From Candidatus Agathobaculum intestinipullorum (GTDB taxonomy: Bacteria; Bacillota; Clostridia; Oscillospirales; Butyricicoccaceae), in the NCBI GenBank assembly GCA_019117485.1, contig DWZQ01000038.1, positions 1 through 64,000 of the forward strand: DNA of 64,000 nucleotides. Direction: 5' to 3'. Both the position numbers and the translations under genes were made by a program. This document shows positions 8,939 to 17,941 of the stretch, one piece after another. Numbering within the stretch: position 1 is the first letter of the stretch; each line of letters begins with the position of its first letter. A model generated the notes under the pieces. That model was not told the DNA's origin. It did not search any database and was given only the letters and a program-made list of their open reading frames with translations.

Positions 8939-9442
8939 ATGGCAAAAACCAAACAGTTGAGCGCCCCCACCAAGCTGGACCGCTGGCTCCGTATTTTGCA
9001 GGTCGTCCTGTTCTGCATGCCCTTTATCTACCTCGCATACCTGCGGGTGGGCACGGGCGGTGCGTCGCTGCAAGATGAGGGCGTGCTCTCGGGCAATCCC
9101 GCCATGGCGGTCACCTTGCTGGCGGCCATGATCCAGCCTTATGTCGGTTGGCTGCTGATGCTGTGCCAGCGCCGTCTGGCCGACGGCCGTGCGGCCTACG
9201 CCGTGGTCAATTTGACCTTGCTGCTGATCGCCGAGCTGATGGCAATGAGCTCGGTGGGCGTGGTCGGCCTCGGGCTGATCCTGTTCAAAACTGTCCGCAC
9301 CTATGGTATCCGCCCGGCGGCTGCGTGGCGTGCTGCAGAAAAAAAGCGTCTGTTCGCCGAGTGCGGCGGCAGTGTGCTGGTGTGCCTGCTGGCTGGCCTA
9401 TGTCTGTTTGCGACCCTGCGGCTGGGCGCCCTGTCGCTGTAA
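8939..9442 (+). CDS. Small membrane protein inside the alpha-glucoside PTS operon
   Basis: 167 aa with four predicted membrane helices (about residues 20-40, 57-75, 85-112 and 138-160) and basic loops. I do not recognise the family. AAAGGAAG precedes ATG 8939. It lies 21 nt after the EIICB gene and 48 nt before the phospho-glucosidase gene, so it is almost surely cotranscribed with them. A role in transport or in tuning the permease is possible but is only inferred from position. Confidence 0.7.
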   Translation: MAKTKQLSAPTKLDRWLRILQVVLFCMPFIYLAYLRVGTGGASLQDEGVLSGNPAMAVTLLAAMIQPYVGWLLMLCQRRLADGRAAYAVVNLTLLLIAELMAMSSVGVVGLGLILFKTVRTYGIRPAAAWRAAEKKRLFAECGGSVLVCLLAGLCLFATLRLGALSL

Positions 9443-10825
<1,383 letters not shown>

Positions 10826-10857
10826 GCCACCTTACTCCTTCACTTTCCCCATAACGG

Positions 10858-10902
10858 AGCCGCGCGGAAATCATGCATTTCCGCGCGGCTTTGTGCTATT
10901 TT
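10858..10902 (+). terminator. Terminator after the phospho-glucosidase gene
   Basis: Perfect 14-bp stem AGCCGCGCGGAAAT/ATTTCCGCGCGGCT (10858-10890), 5-nt loop, followed by TTGTGCTATTTT. Confidence 0.8.
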
Positions 10903-10913
10903 GGCGGCTTTGC

Positions 10914-10942
10914 TGGACAAAGGCACCCGCGTCCGATATACT
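10914..10942 (+). promoter_or_regulatory. Promoter of the tandem RpiR genes
   Basis: TGGACA (10914-10919), 17-nt spacer, TATACT (10937-10942), just after the terminator and 36 nt before the first regulator. Confidence 0.6.
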
Positions 10943-10977
10943 GTTGATAACAACAGGGGAAGCGGGGGCGGTGATGT

Positions 10978-11769
10978 ATGACACTCGACGAACGGTTCAA
11001 TGCGCACCGGGCGCAGCTGGGCGAAAACGATCTGCACATTTGGAATTACATCGCCGCGCACCGGCGCGAATGTGCCTCGCTTTCGATCGAGGCGCTCGGG
11101 CGGCGCTGCAATGTATCGCGCACGACCATCCTGCGCTTTGCGCACAAGCTCGGACTGCATGGCTTCAGCGAACTCAAGGTGCTGCTGCGCATGGAGGAAA
11201 AGCCGCAGCAGGCGCTGCCCGACTATATTGAGCAGACCTGTGCGGTCTATGCAGACATGATTGCGGATATCCGCGCCAAGGATTGCACCGCGCTGTTCCG
11301 CCTGATTGATAAGGCGGAAAACCTCTATGTGTTTTCGTCCGGCATGCTGCAGGATGCGGTCGCCCGCGAACTGTGCCGCGCATTTCTGGCCTGTGGTAAG
11401 TGGTTTTACACCATCCACGCGGGTACCGAGGCGGACGTATTGCTGCACAACGTGACCGAACGGGATTTGGTCATCATCCTGTCGGTATCGGGTGAGTCCC
11501 CGCAGGTATTGCAACTGGCGCGCGCCTTGCGCGTGCGCAGCATCCCGGCGGTGTCCATCACCCGCCGTCGGGACAATACACTGGCGCAGTTGTGTACGAT
11601 GCAACTATATGTCGGTACCGTGGAGATGGAAATGAACGTATTGGGCACGCAATACCAGTCGACTACCTCGTTTTTTATTCTGGTTGAACTGTTATTCCTC
11701 AAGTATATGGACTATCAAAACGGAGGGGACCATGAGGCTGGAAGATTTGATCGAGCAAAACTATCATAA
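10978..11769 (+). CDS. RpiR/MurR-family transcriptional regulator, first copy
   Basis: 263-aa regulator with an N-terminal helix-turn-helix of the RpiR type (about residues 1-78; the core ALGRRCNVSRTTILRFAHKLGL is typical) and a C-terminal SIS domain (about 100-235) that binds phospho-sugars. By position it should control the neighbouring phospho-alpha-glucoside operon, sensing a sugar phosphate; this is inference. The start ATG 10978 follows a GGGGGCGGTG stretch. Its last 38 nt overlap the start of a second RpiR gene that is clearly a paralogue. Confidence 0.88.
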   Translation: MTLDERFNAHRAQLGENDLHIWNYIAAHRRECASLSIEALGRRCNVSRTTILRFAHKLGLHGFSELKVLLRMEEKPQQALPDYIEQTCAVYADMIADIRAKDCTALFRLIDKAENLYVFSSGMLQDAVARELCRAFLACGKWFYTIHAGTEADVLLHNVTERDLVIILSVSGESPQVLQLARALRVRSIPAVSITRRRDNTLAQLCTMQLYVGTVEMEMNVLGTQYQSTTSFFILVELLFLKYMDYQNGGDHEAGRFDRAKLS

Positions 11770-12493
11770 GCTCAGTGCAAACGAATTATATATCTGGGAA
11801 TATATACGGAAGCACCCGGACGAGTGCCGGACGATTTCGATCGACCAACTGTCAGCAGCCTGCAACATTTCGCACACCACCATCCTGCGCTTTGCCAAAA
11901 AGTTAGGGCTGAAAGGTTTCAGCGAACTCAAGGTGGTGCTCAAATGGCAGGAGCCTTCGGGTAGTGGCATCTTTCCGTCGGATACGATTGCGCGCACCGT
12001 GCAGGACTACCGGCAAACGCTGGAGTATATCAGCAGCGTCGAGCTAAGCGACCTGTTCTCCCTCATGGACGGCGCAGGCAAGACCTATGTCTACGGCTCG
12101 GGCAGCGTGCAGCAGTTGGCCGCCCGTGACCTTAAACAAAAATTTTTCAACGCCAATAAGCTGCTGCATGTCATTGAGGGCGAGGAGGAAATGCGCAAGC
12201 TGGTCGAGCGCGTCGGAGAGACCGATCTGGTGATCCTGATCTCGCTTTCGGGGGATAACGAGTTTGTCAATCAGACTGCCGAATGCGTCAAGCAGCGCGG
12301 TGGGGTCGTCGCGTCCATTTGCCGCATTCAGTCCAACCGGCTGATTTACCTCAGCGATATCAATATCCCGTTCTTCACGCACCATATTGATCTGGGCGGT
12401 ACGATGGAATATTGGCCGAGTAATCTGCTATTCCAGATCAACGAATTCCTGATCCTGCGTTATCTGCAATATCACCAAACGGTTCGCCGCTAA
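11732..12493 (+). CDS. RpiR/MurR-family transcriptional regulator, second copy
   Basis: 253-aa paralogue of the preceding regulator, with the same HTH (QLSAACNISHTTILRFAKKLGL) and SIS architecture. Both share the sequence LRFA.KLGL.GFSELKV. The start ATG 11732 has a strong GGAGGGG 3 nt upstream inside the end of the first gene, so the two are translationally linked. The pair may form heterodimers or respond to two ligands; the sequence does not settle this. A hairpin terminator follows at 12538. Confidence 0.88.
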   Translation: MRLEDLIEQNYHKLSANELYIWEYIRKHPDECRTISIDQLSAACNISHTTILRFAKKLGLKGFSELKVVLKWQEPSGSGIFPSDTIARTVQDYRQTLEYISSVELSDLFSLMDGAGKTYVYGSGSVQQLAARDLKQKFFNANKLLHVIEGEEEMRKLVERVGETDLVILISLSGDNEFVNQTAECVKQRGGVVASICRIQSNRLIYLSDINIPFFTHHIDLGGTMEYWPSNLLFQINEFLILRYLQYHQTVRR

Positions 12494-12537
12494 AGGAGTA
12501 AGGCTTGCCGCAGGTGGAGGGCGCTATTTTTGACAAC

Positions 12538-12586
12538 AAAAGGCTGGCCATATGCCTATTGCAAACGGCCAGCCTTTTTCTTTTTT
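12538..12586. terminator. Terminator between convergent RpiR and CAP-protein genes
   Basis: Stem AAAAGGCTGGCC/GGCCAGCCTTTTT with a 17-nt loop, followed on the plus strand by TTTTTCTTTTTT. The minus strand also has a short TTTTG run, so it could serve both genes. Confidence 0.8.
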
Positions 12587-12648
12587 CAATATCCGTGCAG
12601 CCGATGCGCCGTCGCGTATCGGCTATGCCGCTGTGATGGGCATACAGG

Positions 12649-13755
12649 TTAGCCAACGAATAGTTGCACCCAGTAAGCACTGCCGCCTGAAACGGTGTAG
12701 CCAACGCCGATCGCGCTAAACGAGCTGTTCAGGATGTTGGCACGATGTCCGTCGGAATTCATCCACCCTTCGACAACGGCTTCCGGCGTAGGATAGCCCA
12801 TCGCAATGTTCTCTCCCGCAGCCATGTAGTTTATCCCCATTTCCTGCAATGCAGTAAAACAGCTGCGGCCATCCGGACGGTCATGGGAGAAGGATTGCAC
12901 AATTTCCTCAGAACGCAGTTGCGCCGCCTGTTGTGCCCCACTGTGGATGGACAGGGCGGGCAAGCCCATTTTCGCGCGCTCCACATTAACCAGTTCTACA
13001 ACCTGTGTGGCGTAATCAGCCGTTGGGTCAGGTTCTTCCTCGGGCTGCTCCGGTTGTTCCGGTTGTTCCGGCTGTTCCGGCTGCTCCAGTTGTTCCGGTT
13101 GCTCCGGCTGCGCCTCATTTTCAAGCTCCTTCAAAAATTCTTCTGCTGCGGCGGCATCGACAGCGCCCTCTGCAACCAGTTTTTCGAGTAAAACCGTGGA
13201 GTCCCCGTTCTTGACTTCGGTGCTCAAGGCAGCCATGCTCATGGCCACGACATGGCCGCGCAGGAAATTGCTTTGGTCGCAGTTGGTATCGTCAACCAGC
13301 CCGATGGACTCGCCGAACGAAATGGCCTGTGCATGGGAAAAGTCTGCATTAGCCGCATCGCTGTAACCCAGCGCACGCAGCAGAAAGGTGGTATACATCT
13401 GCGCAGAGCACGGCTCCAACGGCTCAAAGGTGGTTGCGGATGCGCCGGTAGTCAGGCCATTTTCGTACAGATATTGCACATAGGGCTGCTCCCAGCCCTC
13501 CAAATCGGTGAATGGCGCGGTGTATTCCAGTTCTTTGGCTTCCTGCTCCTTGCCGAGCAAGCGAACCAGCATGGTCGCCGCTTCGGCACGTGTCGGTGCG
13601 CGATCCAATTCATACCCCGCATCCGTCCCCTGAAACAGGCCAAGGGATTTCAGTTGGTCGGCATAATGATCATAGTTGGCGGCACCGGCCACTACCAGTA
13701 AGCTGGCTACGGCAAGCATTGTGGCAAGCAGCATTTTGAACTTTTGTTTCATCAT
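12649..13755 (-). CDS. Secreted S-layer-homology and CAP-domain protein
   Basis: 368 aa (or 367 from the second ATG). An N-terminal signal peptide ends near residue 25 (VVAGAA). Residues about 30-190 resemble degenerate SLH repeats (APTRAEAATMLVRLL, YVQYLYENGLTTGAS, LRGHVVAMSMAAL), which would attach it to the cell wall. A Pro-Gln-Glu linker (about 215-245) leads to a CAP/SCP domain (about 250-368) with conserved SHDRPDGRSCF, GENIA and GWMNSDGHRANILN. Bacterial CAP proteins have no settled function. GGGGAGG precedes the start. It is transcribed alone behind a long folded leader. Confidence 0.88.
   Translation of the reverse strand: MMKQKFKMLLATMLAVASLLVVAGAANYDHYADQLKSLGLFQGTDAGYELDRAPTRAEAATMLVRLLGKEQEAKELEYTAPFTDLEGWEQPYVQYLYENGLTTGASATTFEPLEPCSAQMYTTFLLRALGYSDAANADFSHAQAISFGESIGLVDDTNCDQSNFLRGHVVAMSMAALSTEVKNGDSTVLLEKLVAEGAVDAAAAEEFLKELENEAQPEQPEQLEQPEQPEQPEQPEQPEEEPDPTADYATQVVELVNVERAKMGLPALSIHSGAQQAAQLRSEEIVQSFSHDRPDGRSCFTALQEMGINYMAAGENIAMGYPTPEAVVEGWMNSDGHRANILNSSFSAIGVGYTVSGGSAYWVQLFVG
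13044..13111. repeat. 9-nt tandem repeat coding for the Glu-Gln-Pro linker
   Basis: About seven imperfect copies of a 9-nt unit close to TGTTCCGGC on the plus strand. They encode the EQP/PEQ linker of the CAP protein and are prone to length change by slippage. Confidence 0.75.
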
Positions 13756-13767
13756 TTTTACCTCCCC

Positions 13768-13971
13768 GGTTTTCTTTGCGTGGATTTTCCATGTAATCCA
13801 GCCCCCGCGTCAACAGTGGCGTCCCTTTTGGGACAGCTGTTCGAACAGGATATTCGGCGCATCCCCCCCTGTTCGCACCGTACCGGCGAATCATTTATCA
13901 CATGCCTGCAAGGCTGGTTTGGTATATATCAGGCACATGAACCGCTTTATGGAGGTACGGCCTGTTTTTTT
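13768..13971 (-). ncRNA. Structured 5' leader of the SLH-CAP gene
   Basis: About 200 nt from the promoter to the RBS. On the minus strand GCCGTACC (13961-13954) pairs with GGTACGGT (13884-13877). It encloses a 10-bp stem CATGTGCCTG/CAGGCATGTG (13939-13930 with 13908-13899). Downstream, AACAG..GTCCC-AAAA-GGGAC..CTGTT (near 13842-13812) forms another hairpin. The nested long-range pairing suggests a regulatory RNA. It matches no riboswitch class that I know. Confidence 0.4.
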
Positions 13972-13972
13972 C

Positions 13973-14001
13973 ATTATACTTGACCTGCATAGAATGTGCA
14001 A
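13973..14001 (-). promoter_or_regulatory. Promoter of the SLH-CAP gene
   Basis: Minus strand TTGCAC (14001-13996), 17-nt spacer, TATAAT (13978-13973). Confidence 0.75.
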
Positions 14002-14099
14002 GTTGGCAAAATAATGTCGAGGAATTTGGACAATGTTTACGTTGCCTTTTAGTGATGTTGGTATCTTGCTAAGAACAACAAGTGCCGTATAGCATGCAG

Positions 14100-14144
14100 G
14101 AAAATAGAAAAGCGTCAGAACAAAGGCTTGTCCTGACGCTTTCC
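14100..14144 (-). terminator. Terminator of the TPR/DUF2971-like gene
   Basis: Stem AAAGCGTCAG/CTGACGCTTT (14142-14133 with 14118-14109) followed on the minus strand by TTTCTATTTT, about 110 nt after the stop at 14252. Confidence 0.75.
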
Positions 14145-14251
14145 ACTGTTGTGGGCATGAGAGACCGACGTTTTACGGTGTCGCTTGTTGTATGACTGAT
14201 TTGCGTGGAAGAGGCACCATAAACATAGCTGACAACGCTCGATGGAGCGAC

Positions 14252-17200
14252 TTATCGATAATGTCGTTTGGAATGGGTCACTTGCTTGACTCGCCCAGTG
14301 GCGTATAGCCATGCTTCTGTCTCCGGGATTTGCACGGCTTTGGGGCCTAAGCACACTTCGTCAAACTCAATATCCTTTTCAATCTCGGTGTATAGGTAGG
14401 GGATTCCTTCTTTGCTTTCATCCAGCTTATGGGATGCAGTGACAACGATGCAGCGGACTTCTTGTTCACTGGCGTACTCGTCGTACTTGAATAAATAGCG
14501 CACCTGGTCAAGCATGTTTGTGATCCTGTGACGGATACTCATGTCAGTATCGGAGGGATCATGGTTTAGAAGGTTATCAATATCATATAGCTTGTCTGAA
14601 AGAGCATCAATCAATTCAGACAAAGAGGCGGATTGGCTGCCCGACGCACTTTCCGTTTGCAGAGTGACCGTACCATCATCATTTTCTGTGACATATTCGA
14701 TGCGGTAGAGCGGATAACTGCTTGCCTCTTCAAAATAGGGGACGAAACCGGGGGTGGGGGATTGCTTAATGTCAAAAAAGTGTTCGACGAACAGGAGATT
14801 GCACCCGGCACCTTTATCAGCGTAGATAGCCCACATGTAGATATAATCTGTTGCGGAACACAAGCTGGTGATATAGACATTGCGCAAGCCAGATAAACCG
14901 GATGGACAGCCAGCGTGTAAGCCAAAGCGTTGTAGAACAGTATGAAAGTCTGTTTTTTCCTCTTGCTTGTTTTGATTCGGTTTGCACAGTGCTTGTTCGT
15001 CCTTGTTTTCTTTTCGCTGATGCAGCAGTTGGATAAGGGGATCGCCCTCTGCAGAATCGTTCATGCTTGCAACATTGGAAAGTCGGAACCGTGGCGGTTC
15101 TGCGCTATTGGTTGCCAGCAGGGCTTTTAAACTGCGCAGCGAAGTGTAGTGTCTATACCGGTTGATTGCATTGGAATCCGCCTTGGTTATTCGTAATTCG
15201 TTTTTGATTTTGTCCATTGTGTGATGTAATTGGTAGATATACATCAGTAGTTTCCCTTTTTTGTCATCGGATAGCTTACGGTATTCTGGGCTAGTGGTTA
15301 ACGCCAGCACCTGTTCGTAGCAGGATTCCGACTGCGGGGGACGTAAATACGCATAGTGAGTATACAGTTTAGTGAGATCGCTGCTATTGATTTCGTCCCG
15401 CATAAAATCTGATAGCTGAACCAATGCTTCAAGGCAATATGTGTGGGGATAGGGCATATCGGCTGATAAGCAGTTACGTACTTGCTCTAATATGGTGGCA
15501 TCTGTATTAACCTTCCACGCTGCTAAAAGACACAATATATATTCTGATGACGTGTGGCAATCAAAATTTGTATATTTCCTTGCCAATTGTGCAAAATCAA
15601 TGGCAAGCATCAGTAGATCGGAGCGGGAAAGAGCACATTCCTGAGGTTGAGATAAGTATTGCGGTTCGGTTTTCGTATCCAGATAATTCTGTTTCCATAC
15701 AGATTGTATTATTGGTAGGCTTGTGGATGAGAGAGGAACGTCAGTTCCTATGGCGCCGAGTTTACGCAGGCAATGCGCGGCCAGACACAAAGCCCGGCTG
15801 TTAAACGGCTCTTTATCAAGTGTAGCACAAAACTGATCTAATGCTTTGGTATAGTCTGATATATAGATGTAGCATTGTCCTAAATTGTTATGTGTGGAAA
15901 CAAGATCGTATATCTGTCGAGGGGAAATGTGATTAGAAGCGGTATCGCTGGAATCGGCTTCTTCCACTGTTTGTTCAGAACTCTCGATGATAGATAATGT
16001 TTTGTGATATGTTTCAATAGCCTGTTTGTATTCTCCGACTAACTGTTGGCACCAACCAAGATTTTTGGCTGCTGAAGCATCGTCTTTAACAGCATCTTGA
16101 ATTGCTTTAAAGTATTTGCGTGCTTGTTCCGGCTTGTCCCATTCAAGATAGCAGGTGCCGGCGACAAAATTCGCTCTTAAAGCAATGGTACCACGCCGGA
16201 TAGGCAAATTGGCGTTACAGATTTCCTGCAATAAATCAATGGCAGGTTGCAATTGTTTTTGGTTGCGGTGCCAGATTGCTTGCCATAGCCGGATTTCATA
16301 ATCCATTGGGTAAACAGATTGTAGCAGAGAGAGCAACTCGTTTGCCTTGCGGAATTGATGCAATTTAATGTAACATTTGACTTGTTCTAACATTGCAAAG
16401 CGATGATTGCGGGACAGGCCATTTTCGAGCGGCGGCATGGAAGAAATGACTTCATCTAATTTGGAAATGGCTTCATCGTACCTCTGCTGCTTATAATACA
16501 CACGCGCTAAATTATTCTTGGCATCTATGTTGTCTTTGTCGTCGTCCGTGATTTTATCGTGAAGAGTTTGAGCGGTTGCATAATCACGATAGCCTTCAAT
16601 ATAGCAAATTAGCTGGTTGATTTGAGCCTGCAAAATTTGGTCTCGAAAAGTTTGATGATTGTCGCCCTCGACGTTTATAGTATTACGAAGTTCCTTAAGG
16701 CGATTCATAAGAGTGTTCTTGTCCGTAAATGGCGATTTCGATATGGGTGGCGCTTTATCTTCGCGGAAAACCCAAAGGGCAGCATCATAATATGTTTCCG
16801 CTTGTCGGAATAAGTGTTGGTTTTGTAGCCATCTCCCCATATTGATCAGAGCATCTAATGCAATATGCTTACCTGTGTCGTCCAGTATCGGAACATTGGA
16901 ATATACATTTTTGAATTTGGCGAACCCGGAATTTGGGCTTTCTGGTGTGAGGGGTTTATATTCAGTAGAGCACTGATAATGGTACTGTTCTTTTTCCATT
17001 TCCCGGCTGCATTTAGCATGAAACAGTTGCGCTAACCAATAGGATATTCCGTTAGATTGTTTTACATGATCAAAATGTTGTTGCGCATCATAATAGCGTT
17101 CAAATTGTAACGGTTGTTCATCACGTTGAATCATTGCGGTTCGGAAGGAGATCACCCCAGTAACAAGGTGGTATAGTGCATCATTCGTGGGGCTTGTAGC

Positions 17201-17470
17201 TGCTTTGTCGTTGTTCGACGCTTTGTCATGACAACTTGCTTGATTGGCTAAGGACTGTAGTCTGTTAAGTGCAATCACAATGGTATTACGGTCGGAAGAT
17301 GAATCTTCATATAGCGCGTTGGCGAGCTCAAAGCAGCCTTGAAGAAAGCCTTCACGATTGAATGAATCCTTCAAATCAGCTTCTAGATCATCGCTAATAC
17401 TAATATCATTTTGAATAAGTTTTGCTACGCTTAAATTACAACAGTCGTGCTTTGGGAAGAACTTAATCAT
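14252..17470 (-). CDS. Large TPR-repeat protein with C-terminal DUF2971-like domain
   Basis: 1072 aa, no signal peptide or membrane helix. Residues about 100-640 carry many TPR-like helix pairs (NNLARVYYKQQRYDEAISKLDE, AAKNLGWCQQLVGEYKQAIETY, NNLGQCYIYISDYTKALDQF). A helical middle leads to a C-terminal region (about 780-1070) that reads like DUF2971: YRHYTSLRSLKALLAT, RLSNVASMNDSAEG, MWAIYADKGAGCNLLF and SEQEVRCIVV. TPRs suggest a protein-binding scaffold; the function of DUF2971 is not established. ATG 17470 has AAAGGAGG 8 nt upstream and is preferred over longer starts. By line sampling GC is near 42%, well below the neighbours, so it is probably horizontally acquired. It is monocistronic. 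Confidence 0.75.
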   Translation of the reverse strand: MIKFFPKHDCCNLSVAKLIQNDISISDDLEADLKDSFNREGFLQGCFELANALYEDSSSDRNTIVIALNRLQSLANQASCHDKASNNDKAATSPTNDALYHLVTGVISFRTAMIQRDEQPLQFERYYDAQQHFDHVKQSNGISYWLAQLFHAKCSREMEKEQYHYQCSTEYKPLTPESPNSGFAKFKNVYSNVPILDDTGKHIALDALINMGRWLQNQHLFRQAETYYDAALWVFREDKAPPISKSPFTDKNTLMNRLKELRNTINVEGDNHQTFRDQILQAQINQLICYIEGYRDYATAQTLHDKITDDDKDNIDAKNNLARVYYKQQRYDEAISKLDEVISSMPPLENGLSRNHRFAMLEQVKCYIKLHQFRKANELLSLLQSVYPMDYEIRLWQAIWHRNQKQLQPAIDLLQEICNANLPIRRGTIALRANFVAGTCYLEWDKPEQARKYFKAIQDAVKDDASAAKNLGWCQQLVGEYKQAIETYHKTLSIIESSEQTVEEADSSDTASNHISPRQIYDLVSTHNNLGQCYIYISDYTKALDQFCATLDKEPFNSRALCLAAHCLRKLGAIGTDVPLSSTSLPIIQSVWKQNYLDTKTEPQYLSQPQECALSRSDLLMLAIDFAQLARKYTNFDCHTSSEYILCLLAAWKVNTDATILEQVRNCLSADMPYPHTYCLEALVQLSDFMRDEINSSDLTKLYTHYAYLRPPQSESCYEQVLALTTSPEYRKLSDDKKGKLLMYIYQLHHTMDKIKNELRITKADSNAINRYRHYTSLRSLKALLATNSAEPPRFRLSNVASMNDSAEGDPLIQLLHQRKENKDEQALCKPNQNKQEEKTDFHTVLQRFGLHAGCPSGLSGLRNVYITSLCSATDYIYMWAIYADKGAGCNLLFVEHFFDIKQSPTPGFVPYFEEASSYPLYRIEYVTENDDGTVTLQTESASGSQSASLSELIDALSDKLYDIDNLLNHDPSDTDMSIRHRITNMLDQVRYLFKYDEYASEQEVRCIVVTASHKLDESKEGIPYLYTEIEKDIEFDEVCLGPKAVQIPETEAWLYATGRVKQVTHSKRHYR

Positions 17471-17522
17471 ACAGTGATCCTCCTTTGGTAAGATGAACAT
17501 AATGCACAAAAGAACATACCAT

Positions 17523-17551
17523 ATTATAGCAAAATAGGGATAATATATCAA
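17523..17551 (-). promoter_or_regulatory. Promoter of the TPR/DUF2971-like gene
   Basis: Minus strand TTGATA (17551-17546), 17-nt spacer, TATAAT (17528-17523), about 50 nt upstream of the start. Confidence 0.8.
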
Positions 17552-17759
17552 TAACGAAAAAATCTTACACCATTGGACGGTTTAGGAGAAAATTGCACCG
17601 TAGGTTTGTAAAAGTGCATAGAAGAAGATAAAAAAAGCCGTAATTACCACAAAATTCGGTTACTCATGCAAAAAAACGTTGGGCTAAGAATTTTATCAGC
17701 ATAATGCACCGCAATTAACGGTTATATTTGTGCAATCAGGCCAAAACGGACAGATTTTC
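17552..17759. other. AT-rich divergent intergenic stretch
   Basis: About 200 nt between two divergent promoters. I see no gene or stable hairpin here. Confidence 0.4.
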
Positions 17760-17788
17760 TTGATTTAATGCGTCAAATAAGGTATAAT
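17760..17788 (+). promoter_or_regulatory. Promoter of the sodium/amino-acid symporter
   Basis: TTGATT (17760-17765), 17-nt spacer, TATAAT (17783-17788). Transcription would begin near 17795, leaving a leader of about 145 nt. Confidence 0.8.
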
Positions 17789-17794
17789 ATGGCT

Positions 17795-17912
17795 ATTGCA
17801 CGGTTCGCTGGCATGCCGAAGCCGTGCATCTCTCAGGAGCGGGAGTCGACAGGGTGCGGTGCATCCTGCTTGAAAAGGGAGCGAAGCCCCGGCTTCGCTC
17901 CCTTTTCGTTTC
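17795..17912 (+). ncRNA. Attenuator-like leader with partial glycine-aptamer signature
   Basis: Four consecutive hairpins: GCACGGTTCG/CGAA-CCGTGC (17798-17827); CTCTC/GGGAG (17830-17845); CAGGGTGC/GCATCCTG (17850-17868); and a terminator of up to 17 bp, GAAAAGGGAGCGAAGCC with GGCTTCGCTCCCTTTTC (17872-17907), then GTTTC. The pieces GCCGAAG, CTCTCAGG and GACAGG occur in the order seen in glycine riboswitches, which often control this symporter family. The upstream GAGAG strand of the canonical P1 is absent. This is therefore a variant, a remnant, or another attenuator. Confidence 0.45.
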
Positions 17913-17941
17913 AATTCACAAAACGGAAGGGAATGGTAAAT

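Noticed and set aside
13044-13111. A possible CRISPR array
   Set aside because: The repeats are 9-nt units without spacers, in frame with the Glu-Gln-Pro linker of a coding gene.
13800-13880. A cobalamin riboswitch in the SLH-CAP leader, suggested by GCCACTG
   Set aside because: The other conserved B12 aptamer segments are missing and the gene has no link to cobalamin.
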